Assembly (NCBI RefSeq): GCF_016031615.1
Contig: NZ_JACYXC010000001.1
Coordinates: forward strand, 1,302,001-1,366,000
Reading direction: 5' to 3'
Source: Streptomyces pactum
Lineage (GTDB): Bacteria > Actinomycetota > Actinomycetes > Streptomycetales > Streptomycetaceae
DNA: 64,000 bases
Below the pieces are notes generated by a model. The model made no database searches and was not told the origin of the DNA. It saw nothing but the letters and a program-made list of their open reading frames with translations. A program made the translations under genes and the position numbers. Shown here piece by piece: positions 46,001 through 54,282 of this stretch. Positions within the stretch are counted from its first letter, which is position 1, and every line of letters begins with the position of its first letter.

Positions 46001-46678
46001 TTCTCCTCGGACCTCTGCACTGCCCCCTCAGACGCTTGTGGGCCCGCGGCGCTATGCCTGTCCGCGGCGGGAGATCGCGGCCGGTTCCGTCCGGGGCGCC
46101 CGGTGCCCCGCCGTCCGGGTGGGCGCGCCCGGCGCACCGCACCGAGGCGCGCACCGAGACGCGAACGCGCCGGTGGACGACGCCCACCCGGACGACCGGC
46201 CCGCGGCGACCGGCGGCGGGCCGGTGGCCGCCATGCGAGGTCCCGGCACGCCAAGATTCCGGCACATTGAGGGGCCGGCGGCAGAACGGGCCCGGGGCAC
46301 GCGCCGCCGTCCCCGCGACGGCCGGAGCACGCGGCGGCCCGGCAGCGGGACACGGGCGCGGAGCCCGGCCACGGAAACAGGCGAACATGAGACCGGTGCC
46401 CGGAGACCGGCGGACGTGCGGTCGGTGGCCGGCAGGCCGGTCTCTCCTCCGGCGGCCCGGCCCCGGCCTCCGGGCGCACACCGCAGCGCCCCCGCAGCCC
46501 GTCGCCCGCGAGGACGCCCGGCCTCCGGCCCCACACCGGCGGCGCCCCGCCTCCATCTCTCCGCCGGCGGTGGCCCGGCCCGCCGGCCGGGAACCACGGC
46601 CCCCGCACCCCGGTACACACGGCAGCGGCCCGCGCCGGTGACGGGCGCGGGCCGCTGACGGGGTGGGGAGGCGGCGGC
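46001..46678. other. noncoding region between dapD and the sigma factor gene
   Basis: This region holds the promoter of the sigma factor operon at its left end and the dapD terminator at its right. No coding frame is convincing. Confidence 0.5.
46624..46656 (-). terminator. dapD terminator hairpin
   Basis: AGCGGCCCGCGCC (46624-46636) and GGCGCGGGCCGCT (46644-46656) form a perfect 13-bp stem with a 7-base loop, 22 bases after the dapD stop. Confidence 0.65.
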
Positions 46679-47677
46679 TCAGTCGTTGCTGTGCAGCACC
46701 GCGTTGAGCCCGCCCCAGGAGCCGGTGCGCGGCAGCGCCTCGACGGTCCCGGTGGTGGAGTTGCGGCGGAACAGCAGGTTGTCCGCGCCGGACAGCTCCA
46801 TCGCCTTGACGACCTGGCCGTCCGGGAGCGAGATGCGGGTGCCGGCGGTGACGTACAGCCCGGCCTCGACGATGCACTCGTCGCCCAGCGAGATGCCGAT
46901 GCCGGCCTCGGCGCCGAGCAGGCAGCGCTCGCCGATGGAGATGGTCTGCTTGCCGCCGCCGGAGAGGGTGCCCATGATCGAGGCACCGCCGCCGATGTCG
47001 GAGCCGTCGCCGACCACCACACCGGCACTGATCCGCCCCTCGACCATGGAGGTGCCCAGCGTCCCGGCGTTGAAGTTGACGAAGCCCTCGTGCATGACGG
47101 TGGTGCCGGCGGCGAGGTGGGCGCCCAGCCGGACCCGGTCCGCGTCGCCGATGCGCACCCCGGCCGGGGTGACGTAGTCGGTCATCCGCGGGAACTTGTC
47201 CACGCTGGTGACGTTGAGCTGGAGGCCCTCGGCACGGGCGGCGAGCCGGACCCGCTCCACCTGGTCCACCGCGACCGGACCGAGGTTGGTCCAGGCGACG
47301 TTGGCGAGGAGGCCGAAGACGCCGTCGAGGTTCTGGCCGTGCGGGCGCACCAGGCGGTGCGAGAGGAGGTGCAGCCGCAGGTACACGTCGTGGGCGTCGA
47401 GCGGCTTGTCGTCCAGGGCGGCGATGACCGTGCGGACGGCCACCACCTCGACCCCGCGGCGGGGGTCGGCGCCCAGGGCGCGCGGCGCGGCCTCGCCCAG
47501 GAGTTCGGCGGCGCGCTCGGCGGAGAGCCGCTCGGTGCCGGCCGGGCCGGGCTCGGCGACCAGCTCGGGGGCGGGGAACCAGGTGTCCAGGACGGTGCCG
47601 TCGGCGGCGACGGTGGCGAGGCCGGCGGCGACGGCGCCGGTGGTGCGGGGGTTCGGGGTGGTTACTGCGTCGGTCAT
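46679..47677 (-). CDS. dapD: 2,3,4,5-tetrahydropyridine-2,6-dicarboxylate N-succinyltransferase
   Basis: This 332-residue enzyme acts in the succinylase branch of lysine and diaminopimelate synthesis, using succinyl-CoA. The N-terminal region is of the actinobacterial type (RLHLLSHRLVRPHGQNLDGVFGLLANVAWTNLGP). The C-terminal left-handed beta-helix has hexapeptide repeats: VRLGAHLAAGTTVMHEGFVNFNAGTLG, MVEGRISAGVVVGDGSDIGGGASIMGTLSGG and ISIGERCLLGAEAGIGISLGDECIVEAGLYVTAGT. ATG 47677 has no ribosome binding site. TAGCGT lies seven bases upstream on the minus strand, again a leaderless arrangement. Confidence 0.94.
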   Translation of the reverse strand: MTDAVTTPNPRTTGAVAAGLATVAADGTVLDTWFPAPELVAEPGPAGTERLSAERAAELLGEAAPRALGADPRRGVEVVAVRTVIAALDDKPLDAHDVYLRLHLLSHRLVRPHGQNLDGVFGLLANVAWTNLGPVAVDQVERVRLAARAEGLQLNVTSVDKFPRMTDYVTPAGVRIGDADRVRLGAHLAAGTTVMHEGFVNFNAGTLGTSMVEGRISAGVVVGDGSDIGGGASIMGTLSGGGKQTISIGERCLLGAEAGIGISLGDECIVEAGLYVTAGTRISLPDGQVVKAMELSGADNLLFRRNSTTGTVEALPRTGSWGGLNAVLHSND

Positions 47678-47931
47678 GAAACGAACGCTAACCGGACGGG
47701 GGCTTCGGAGGCGAACCGGTCTCGGTGACCGGGCACCGCACCGCCCGGCGCGCCCGGCGCACCGCCCGGCCGGCGGGTCCGGTGCCCGGAACGGGTGCGC
47801 CTGGCCGGGTGACCGGCGGCCGCCCGGCGTGGCGGCTGCCCGCCCGGTGCGTACCGGCGTGCGAGGCTCGATCGGCACATCGACCCGACCACCGGGCCAT
47901 CGTGGTGCGCAGACGGAAGCGGAGGGATGTC

Positions 47932-48699
47932 ATGTCCGGTACCACGGCACGCCCCGGCGCCGGCGGCCGGTCCGGGCGCCGGCGGGCGGTCGGCCGCGGG
48001 GTCGTGGTGCCGCTGCTGGCCGGGATGGTGCTGTCGCTGCCCGGCTGCTCACCCTCCGGCGGTTCGGCGCTGCCCGACGTGGAGAGCGGCGCCAAGCGGT
48101 CGGAGGTGGAGTTCTCCACCGACAGCGGTGAGCCGACCAAGGGCGAACCCGAGTTCCCGGAGGTGAAGGCGGGCGACAAGGCGGAGCTGGCGGCCAGGAT
48201 CCGCAACGAGACGGAACAGGCGCAGAAGGTGAAGGACGCCGCCATGCGCGAGCGCTCCTCGACCGGGGGTGCGCCGGCCCGGGCGGCCCGGCAGGGCGAG
48301 ATCAGCAAGCCGTACGACGGATGCTCCGGGAAGACGCTGGAGCCCGGCAAGTCCTGTCAGGTGCTGTTCCGCTTCGTCCCCAGCTCGGCGGGCAGCAGTA
48401 CCGCGGAGCTGATGGTGGACTTCGACGGGTCGGCCCCGGACATCCGGGCCGAGGTCGGCGCGGTGGCGCTGCCGGGGGGCGGCGAGACCACCACCCCCCG
48501 TTCGCCGGGGGGCACCGCTCCGCCGCCCACCGGGCCGACCGGACCCACCGGCCCCACCGGACCGACCGGACCCACCGGCGGGGAAAGCGAGGGGCCGACC
48601 GGGCCCTCGACCGAGCCGCCCGTCCAACCACCGCCGGACACCCCGCCGCCGGTGGAGCCGTCCGCGCCGGACCCGGGGGTCACCGCCCCCGCCTCATGA
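47932..48699 (+). CDS. lipoprotein with short collagen-like repeat
   Basis: This 255-residue protein has a lipoprotein signal peptide (VVVPLLAGMVLSLPGC; the lipobox Cys is in LPGC). A globular region follows with two Cys (YDGCSGKTLEPGKSCQVLFRFVPSS) resembling the ASH/immunoglobulin-like domain that binds cytoskeletal or envelope partners. Then comes PTGPTGPTGPTG-type collagen-like sequence (about residues 200-216) and a Pro-rich tail. ATG 47932 follows GGAGGG. Its last 20 bases overlap the end of the convergent membrane protein gene. The function is unknown. An envelope role is inferred. Confidence 0.8.
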   Translation: MSGTTARPGAGGRSGRRRAVGRGVVVPLLAGMVLSLPGCSPSGGSALPDVESGAKRSEVEFSTDSGEPTKGEPEFPEVKAGDKAELAARIRNETEQAQKVKDAAMRERSSTGGAPARAARQGEISKPYDGCSGKTLEPGKSCQVLFRFVPSSAGSSTAELMVDFDGSAPDIRAEVGAVALPGGGETTTPRSPGGTAPPPTGPTGPTGPTGPTGPTGGESEGPTGPSTEPPVQPPPDTPPPVEPSAPDPGVTAPAS

Positions 48700-49561
48700 C
48701 CGCCTGCTCGACCTCCACCCGCATCGTCGGGTCGTCCCGCCGGATGGTCACCAGCCGTCCCACCGGCGGGGTCCGGGGCACCAGGTAGTAGCGGGTGCTC
48801 GACGTGGTCAGCACGGCGAACCGGTCGTACACGTAGCGGTAGGGCTGGTACTTCTCCAGCAGCCGCTCGGGGATGCCGAACACCGGCTTGTCGGCGTACA
48901 CCCGCACGCTGGGCCGGTCGTCCAGGCCCTCTCTCAGCTCGCGCAGCGCCACCGCCCTGCCCTCCCGGTGCACGTACCAGGCCACCCCGGAGAACACGCA
49001 CAGGGTGAGCATGGCCACCAGTACCGCGCCGACGAGGGTGCGCAGCCGCTCCCGGCCGCCGCCGGGGGCCGGCCCTGCGGCGGCGGCCCGCGACCCGCTG
49101 CGCCGGAGCGCCAGCCCGAAGAGGGCCGCCGCCGCCCCCAGCGCCCCGAGCAGCGGCGCAACGTACCAGCCGGGCCGGACGTAGACGGCGATGAAGGAGA
49201 ACAGCAGCAGCACCGCGCCGGCCACCGCGGCCGCCCGGTAGATGCGCCGCCGTGTCCGGGACCCCTGGGTCCGGGCCAGCCGGCGGTCGAGCAGGGCGAA
49301 ACCCATCAGCCCGACCAGTCCGGCCAGCAGCAGGATCCACAGCGGGAAGAAGGTGGCGTTGGGGCTGGCGAGCAGGAACTCCTCGGTGGACAGCCCCAGC
49401 TCGGTCACGGAGATCCCGAACACCGAGTAGTAGGCGTTCACCCGGGTGCGGCCCAGGTAGTACAGCATCGCGAAGATGACCGAGCCGGGCGCGACCACGA
49501 TCGCGGCCTTCTCCAGAAAGGTCTTGTCCGGCGGCGGCCGGTCGCTGGGGCGCTCTTCCAC
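48680..49561 (-). CDS. integral membrane protein of unknown function
   Basis: This 293-residue protein has five likely membrane segments: AAIVVAPGSVIFAMLYYLG, FFPLWILLLAGLVGLMGFALL, AAAVAGAVLLLFSFIAVYV, VAPLLGALGAAAALFGLAL and LVGAVLVAMLTLCVFSGVAWYV. A soluble C-terminal region (PSVRVYADKPVFGIPERLLEKYQPYRYVYDRFAVLTTSSTRYYLVPRTP) resembles that of uncharacterised actinobacterial membrane proteins. It is convergent with, and overlaps by 20 bases, the lipoprotein gene. No enzymatic motif is visible. Confidence 0.78.
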   Translation of the reverse strand: MEERPSDRPPPDKTFLEKAAIVVAPGSVIFAMLYYLGRTRVNAYYSVFGISVTELGLSTEEFLLASPNATFFPLWILLLAGLVGLMGFALLDRRLARTQGSRTRRRIYRAAAVAGAVLLLFSFIAVYVRPGWYVAPLLGALGAAAALFGLALRRSGSRAAAAGPAPGGGRERLRTLVGAVLVAMLTLCVFSGVAWYVHREGRAVALRELREGLDDRPSVRVYADKPVFGIPERLLEKYQPYRYVYDRFAVLTTSSTRYYLVPRTPPVGRLVTIRRDDPTMRVEVEQAVMRRGR

Positions 49562-49616
49562 GCCGGACCCAACGCCGTACCCCGGCGCTGGTTACGGATC
49601 ACCGGCGATGTCGTAC

Positions 49617-49704
49617 GCGGGACAGGCGAAACGGCGGCCCCGCCACCCCGAGAGGGAGTGGCGGGACAGGCGAAACGGCGGCCCCGCCACCCCGAGAGGG
49701 AGTG
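49617..49704 (-). terminator. duplicated 44-bp terminator repeat downstream of the suf operon
   Basis: A 44-base unit occurs twice without change (49617-49660 and 49661-49704) and begins a third time. On the minus strand it folds as CCCGCCAC...GTGGCGGG. The copy nearest sufT extends with CGGCGG...CCGCCG and is followed by TTTCG. It lies 120-210 bases after the sufT stop and would end suf transcription twice. Confidence 0.8.
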
Positions 49705-49825
49705 GCGGGACCGCCGTCGCGCCCGAGGTCTCCACGACCGACGGGGCGAACCGTTTCGTCAGCGCCCGGAGAGCCGGCGCGTCCCGTCCTCCGGGCTGCC
49801 CGGGGCCGGGGCCGCCGCCCGGTTC

Positions 49826-50200
49826 TCAGACGTTGAACCCGAGGGCGCGGAGCTGCTCCCGGCCCTCGTCGGTGATCTTGTCGGGGCCCCACGGGGGCAT
49901 CCAGACCCAGTTGATCCGCAGCTCGTTGACGATGCCCTCGGTGGCCGACTTCGCCTGGTCCTCGATGACGTCGGTCAGCGGGCAGGCCGCGGAGGTCAGC
50001 GTCATGTCGATGGTGGCGATGTTGGCGTCGTCGATGTGAATGCCGTAGATCAGGCCCAGGTTGACCACGTCGATGCCCAGCTCGGGGTCGACGACGTCGT
50101 ACAGCGCCTCCCGGACCTCGTCCTCCGTGGCGGGCGTGGTGCCCACGGCGGCGGTCGCCGGCGTCTCCGCGGCGGTGGTGGTGTCGGTGCTGTCGGTCAT
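49826..50200 (-). CDS. sufT: SufT-type metal-sulfur cluster assembly factor (DUF59/MIP18)
   Basis: This 124-residue protein has a Thr/Ala-rich N-terminus of about 25 residues and a DUF59 domain: VREALYDVVDPELGIDVVNLGLIYGI, MTLTSAACPLTDVIEDQ (the conserved Cys) and VWMPPWGPDKITDEGREQLRALGF. It helps mature Fe-S proteins. It is the last gene of the suf operon. Its ATG overlaps the sufU stop by four bases. Confidence 0.93.
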   Translation of the reverse strand: MTDSTDTTTAAETPATAAVGTTPATEDEVREALYDVVDPELGIDVVNLGLIYGIHIDDANIATIDMTLTSAACPLTDVIEDQAKSATEGIVNELRINWVWMPPWGPDKITDEGREQLRALGFNV

Positions 50201-50661
50201 CCGGTCTTCCTCGCAGCGGTCTCGTCCAGGGCCTGGGCGGTGGCGTCCTTCCAGGCCATCCAGCTCAGCAGCGCGCACTTCACGCGCGCCGGATACTTGG
50301 AGACACCGGCGAACGCCACCGCGTCCTCCAGCACCTCTTCCATCGCGTCGTCCGGCTCGATCTTGCCCTTGGACTGCATGAGCTCCAGGAAGGTCTCCTG
50401 GATGCGGCGGGCGTCGGCCAGCTCCTTGCCGACCAGCAGCTCGTTGAGGACCGAGGCGCTGGCCTGGCTGATGGAGCAGCCGTTGCCCTCGTAGCTCACA
50501 TCGGCGATGGTCTCACCGGCGAGCCGGACCCGCAGGGTGATCTCGTCGCCGCACGTCGGATTGACGTGGTGGACCTCGGCGTCACCCTCGCGCAGCCCGC
50601 GGCCGTGCGGGTGCTTGTAGTGGTCCAGGATGACGTCCTGGTACATGGAATCCAGCTTCAC
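50197..50661 (-). CDS. sufU: SufU zinc-dependent sulfurtransferase
   Basis: This 154-residue SufU accepts persulfide sulfur from SufS. It shows MYQDVILDHYKHPHGRG, NPTCGDE (Cys37, Asp39), YEGNGCSISQASASVL (Cys62) and RVKCALLSW (Cys129). These four ligands bind zinc in the family. The start is GTG. It is separated from sufS by ten bases and overlaps sufT by four. Confidence 0.95.
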   Translation of the reverse strand: MKLDSMYQDVILDHYKHPHGRGLREGDAEVHHVNPTCGDEITLRVRLAGETIADVSYEGNGCSISQASASVLNELLVGKELADARRIQETFLELMQSKGKIEPDDAMEEVLEDAVAFAGVSKYPARVKCALLSWMAWKDATAQALDETAARKTG

Positions 50662-50671
50662 GAGGCAGCCC

Positions 50672-51928
50672 CTACCGGAAGAAGTTGCGAACGTGCTCCA
50701 GCCCGGCGACCAGGGCATCGACCTCGGCCGGCGTGGAGTACAGATAGAAAGACGCTCGCGTGGTGGCGGGAATTCCGTACCGCAGGCAGACCGGCCGGGC
50801 GCAGTGGTGGCCGACCCGCACCGCGATGCCCAGTTCGTCCAGGACCTGGCCGACGTCGTGCGGATGGATGTCGCCCAGGGTGAAGGAGACCGCGGCGCCC
50901 CGGTCCTCGGCCGTGGCGGGGCCGATGATCCGCAGGTCCGGGACCTCCCGCAGCCGCTCCAGCGCGTAGGCGGTTATCGCGTGCTCGTGCTCGGCGATCC
51001 GGTCCATGCCGATCGAGGTGAGGTAGTCCACCGCCGCGCCCAGGCCCACGGCCTGCGCGATCGGCGGGGTACCGGCCTCGAACTTGTGCGGGGCGGGCGC
51101 GTAGGTGGAGGAGTGCATCGAGACGGTCTCGATCATCTCGCCGCCGCCGAGGAACGGCGGCAGGTCCTCCAGCAGCTCCTGCCGCCCCCACAGCACGCCG
51201 ATGCCGTCCGGGCCGCACATCTTGTGGCCGGTGAACGCCACGAAGTCGGCCTGGAGGGACTGGACGTCCAGCGGCATGTGCGGGGCCGCCTGCGAGGCGT
51301 CCACCACCACCAGGGCGCCGACCTCCTGGGCGCGGCGCACGATCGCCTCGACCGGGTTGAAGGTGCCCAGGATGTTGGAGACCAGCACGAAGGAGACGAC
51401 CTTGGTCTTCTCCGTGATGACCTGCTCGATGTTCGACAGGTCCAGCCGGCCGTCGTCGGTGAGACCGAACCACTTCAGCGTCGCGCCGGTGCGCTGCGAC
51501 AGCAGCTGCCAGGGCACGATGTTGGAGTGGTGCTCCATCTCGGTGATGACGATCTCGGTGTCACCGTCCACCCGGTAGGGCTCGTCGGCCCAGCCGAGCA
51601 TGTTGGCCACGAGGTTCAGCGACTCCGAGGCGTTCTTGGTAAAGATCACCTCGTCGCGGCTGGGAGCGTTGACGAAGGCGGCGATCTTGTCGCGGGCTCC
51701 CTCGTACAGCGCCGTGGCCTCCTCGGCGAGCACGTGCACGCCGCGGTGAACGTTGGCGTTGTGCCGCTCGTAGTGCTCGTTCAGCACATCGAGCACCTGG
51801 CGCGGCTTCTGCGAGGTCGCCGCGTTGTCCAGGTACACGAGCTTCTTCCCGTCGTGGATCACGCGGTCCAGGATCGGGAAATCCTTGCGAATCGCCTCGG
51901 TGTCGAGGAGGCCCGGCAGCTGGGTCAT
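50672..51928 (-). CDS. sufS: cysteine desulfurase SufS
   Basis: This 418-residue type II PLP-dependent cysteine desulfurase contains VYLDNAATSQKPRQVLD, HRGVHVLAEEATALYEGARDKIAAF, ITEMEHHSNIVPW, VDASQAAPHMPLDVQSL, FTGHKMCGPDGIGVLWG (PLP lysine in GHK) and the catalytic Cys381 in RPVCLRYGI. It supplies sulfur to SufU and SufBCD. It starts inside the end of sufC (4-base overlap). Confidence 0.97.
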   Translation of the reverse strand: MTQLPGLLDTEAIRKDFPILDRVIHDGKKLVYLDNAATSQKPRQVLDVLNEHYERHNANVHRGVHVLAEEATALYEGARDKIAAFVNAPSRDEVIFTKNASESLNLVANMLGWADEPYRVDGDTEIVITEMEHHSNIVPWQLLSQRTGATLKWFGLTDDGRLDLSNIEQVITEKTKVVSFVLVSNILGTFNPVEAIVRRAQEVGALVVVDASQAAPHMPLDVQSLQADFVAFTGHKMCGPDGIGVLWGRQELLEDLPPFLGGGEMIETVSMHSSTYAPAPHKFEAGTPPIAQAVGLGAAVDYLTSIGMDRIAEHEHAITAYALERLREVPDLRIIGPATAEDRGAAVSFTLGDIHPHDVGQVLDELGIAVRVGHHCARPVCLRYGIPATTRASFYLYSTPAEVDALVAGLEHVRNFFR

Positions 51929-52689
51929 ACGGTCGCGCCGCCCTTCACATACGCCTCGTAGCCCTCGGCCTCCAGCTTGTCCGCCAGCTCCGGTCCGCCG
52001 GACTCGGCGATCCGGCCGCCCGCGAACACGTGGACGTGGTCGGGCTTGATGTACCGCAGGATGCGCGTGTAGTGGGTGATCAGCAGGGTGCCGACCTCAC
52101 CGGTCTCGCGGACGCGGTTGACGCCCTCGGAGACGATGCGCAGCGCGTCCACGTCCAGGCCGGAGTCGGTCTCGTCGAGGATCGCGATCTTCGGCTTCAG
52201 CAGCTCCAGCTGGAGGATCTCGTGGCGCTTCTTCTCACCGCCGGAGAAGCCCTCGTTGACGTTCCGCTCGGCGAAGGAGGGGTCCATGTGGAGGCGCTCC
52301 ATGGCCTCCTTGACCTCCTTCACCCAGGTGCGCAGCTTGGGCGCCTCGCCGCGGATCGCGGTGGCGGAGGTGCGCAGGAAGTTGGAGACGGAGACGCCGG
52401 GCACCTCGACGGGGTACTGCATGGCGAGGAAGACGCCGGCCCGGGCGCGTTCGTCCACGGACATCTCCAGGACGTCCTCGCCGTCCAGGGTCACGGTGCC
52501 GCCGGTGACGGTGTACTTGGGGTGACCGGCGAGGGAGTACGCCAACGTGGACTTGCCGGAGCCGTTCGGGCCCATGATGGCGTGGGTCTCGCCCTGCTTC
52601 ACGGTCAAATCGACGCCGCGCAGGATCTCGCGGGGTCCGTTCTCGGCCTCGACGGAGACGTGCAGGTCGTGGATCTCAAGCGTTGCCAT
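51925..52689 (-). CDS. sufC: Fe-S assembly ATPase SufC
   Basis: This 254-residue ABC-type ATPase of the SufBCD scaffold has MGPNGSGKSTLAYSLAGHPKY (Walker A), MQYPVEVPGVSVSNFLR (the SufC Q-loop region), NEGFSGGEKKRHEILQLELLKP and ILDETDSGLDVDAL (Walker B). It has no membrane domain. It lies seven bases after the ferredoxin subunit gene. Confidence 0.97.
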   Translation of the reverse strand: MATLEIHDLHVSVEAENGPREILRGVDLTVKQGETHAIMGPNGSGKSTLAYSLAGHPKYTVTGGTVTLDGEDVLEMSVDERARAGVFLAMQYPVEVPGVSVSNFLRTSATAIRGEAPKLRTWVKEVKEAMERLHMDPSFAERNVNEGFSGGEKKRHEILQLELLKPKIAILDETDSGLDVDALRIVSEGVNRVRETGEVGTLLITHYTRILRYIKPDHVHVFAGGRIAESGGPELADKLEAEGYEAYVKGGATV

Positions 52690-52696
52690 GGGTGCC

Positions 52697-53032
52697 TCAG
52701 GACTCCTGGGTGACGGAGACGAGCACAGAAGCGTCTGGGCCGTCTCCTTCGATCTTTACGGGGTATACGGGGACGGGGCGCGTCGCGGGCAGGCCGGAGG
52801 GCTTGCCGGTGCGCAGGTCGAAGCTGGAGCCGTGCAGCCAGCACTCGATGGAGCAGTCCTCCACCTCGCCCTCGGAGAGGGAGACGTTCGCGTGCGAGCA
52901 GATGTCGTTGATCGCGAACACCTCGCCCTCGGTGAGGACGAGCGACACCGGGGTGCCGTCGAGCTCCACCCGCTTGGGGGTGTCCTCCTCCAGCTCGCTC
53001 AGCGCGCAGGCGCGGACGAAGGCTGCGGTCAT
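52697..53032 (-). CDS. Rieske-type ferredoxin within the suf operon
   Basis: This 111-residue non-haem Rieske ferredoxin carries the [2Fe-2S] ligands Cys45-x-His47 and Cys64-x2-His67 (DICSHANVSL, IECWLHGSSF). It is often annotated as a dioxygenase ferredoxin subunit. Its place between sufD and sufC, with a 4-base overlap to sufD, suggests electron supply for cluster assembly or a client protein rather than aromatic degradation. That role is inference. Confidence 0.9.
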   Translation of the reverse strand: MTAAFVRACALSELEEDTPKRVELDGTPVSLVLTEGEVFAINDICSHANVSLSEGEVEDCSIECWLHGSSFDLRTGKPSGLPATRPVPVYPVKIEGDGPDASVLVSVTQES

Positions 53033-54201
53033 GCTACGGACGCCTCCAGCTCTGCCTCGATCTTGGCGAGCAGCCGCTCCTCGACGTCCGGCAGTCCGAT
53101 CTGCTGGACCAGCTCGGCGAAGAAGCCGCGGACCACCAGGCGGCGGGCCTCCTCGGCCGGGATGCCGCGCGCCATCAGGTAGAACAGCTGCTCGTCCTCG
53201 AACCGGCCGGTCGCCGAGGCGTGGCCGGCGCCGACGATCTCACCGGTCTCGATCTCCAGGTTGGGGACCGAGTCGACGCGGGCGCCGTCGGTGAGGACCA
53301 GGTTGCGGTTGAGCTCGTAGGTCTCGGTGCCCTCGGCGGCGGCCCGGATGAGGACGTCGCCGATCCACACCGCGTGCGCGTCCTGCCCCTGCAGCGCGCC
53401 CTTGTAGGCGACGTTGCTGCGGCAGTGCGGGGTGTCGTGGTCGATGAAGAGACGGTGTTCCTGGTGCTGGCCGTTGTCGGTGAAGTACAGGCCGTACAGC
53501 TCGGCCTCGCCGCCGGGGGCCCCGTAGACGACCCGCGGGTGGAGGCGGACCAGGTCGCCGCCGAAGGTGACGACCACCGACTTGAAGGAGGCGTCGCGGC
53601 CGACCAGCGCGGTGTGCTGGGCGGCGTGGACGGCGGTGTCGGCCCAGTCCTGGACCGAGACCACGGTGAGCTTGGCGCCGTCGCCGACCACGAACTCGAC
53701 GTTGGCGGCGAGGGTGGCGTCCCCGGTGTGGTCGATGACCACCACGGCCTCGGCGAACGCGCCGATCTCCACCAGCTGGTGGGCGAAGGCGGTGCCGCCC
53801 TCGCCGTGCACCGCGATCCGCACCGGCTCGGTGAGGACGGCGTCCTTGGCCACGGTGACCACGGACGCCTTCTCGAAGGAGCTGTACGCCTGGGCGGCGA
53901 CCCGGTCCACCGGCTTCCCGGCCCTGCCCAGGCGCGCGTCGTCACGGCCGACGGTCTCCACGGTGACGCCCTCGGGGGCCGTCACCTCGACCTTGACGCC
54001 GCCGTCGGCGACGGCGGTGCCGTCGTGCAGGCCGCGCAGGCGCTCCAGCGGAGTGAAGCGCCACTCCTCCTCGCGACCGTGCGGCACCGGGAAGTCCGCC
54101 ACGTCGTACGAGGCGGGGGCGGTGACCCGCGCGTCGGTGGGCTGGGCGCCCACCTGGATCGCACCGTCGGTGGTGCTGCCGGCCGGAATGGTTTCAGCCA
54201 T
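53029..54201 (-). CDS. sufD: Fe-S assembly scaffold protein SufD
   Basis: This 390-residue SufD shows FPVPHGREEEWRFTPLERL near the N-terminus, a right-handed beta-helix core with HPRVVYGAPGGEAELYGLYFTDNGQHQEHRLFIDHDTPHCRSNVAYKGALQG, and the C-terminal RFEDEQLFYLMARGIPAEEARRLVVRGFF. It forms SufBC2D with SufB and SufC. It lies 81 bases after sufB. Confidence 0.96.
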   Translation of the reverse strand: MAETIPAGSTTDGAIQVGAQPTDARVTAPASYDVADFPVPHGREEEWRFTPLERLRGLHDGTAVADGGVKVEVTAPEGVTVETVGRDDARLGRAGKPVDRVAAQAYSSFEKASVVTVAKDAVLTEPVRIAVHGEGGTAFAHQLVEIGAFAEAVVVIDHTGDATLAANVEFVVGDGAKLTVVSVQDWADTAVHAAQHTALVGRDASFKSVVVTFGGDLVRLHPRVVYGAPGGEAELYGLYFTDNGQHQEHRLFIDHDTPHCRSNVAYKGALQGQDAHAVWIGDVLIRAAAEGTETYELNRNLVLTDGARVDSVPNLEIETGEIVGAGHASATGRFEDEQLFYLMARGIPAEEARRLVVRGFFAELVQQIGLPDVEERLLAKIEAELEASVA

Positions 54202-54282
54202 GGCTGTCGTACTGCTCTCTCTCTGCCTCGTGTTGCGTTCGCGTCGGTCGCCCCGGACCGCGGGGCGGGGGAAGGGGCGGCG

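Noticed and set aside
48530..48590. The GPT repeat as a sequencing artefact
   Set aside because: It stays in frame with the lipoprotein and fits known collagen-like tails, so it is kept as part of the gene.
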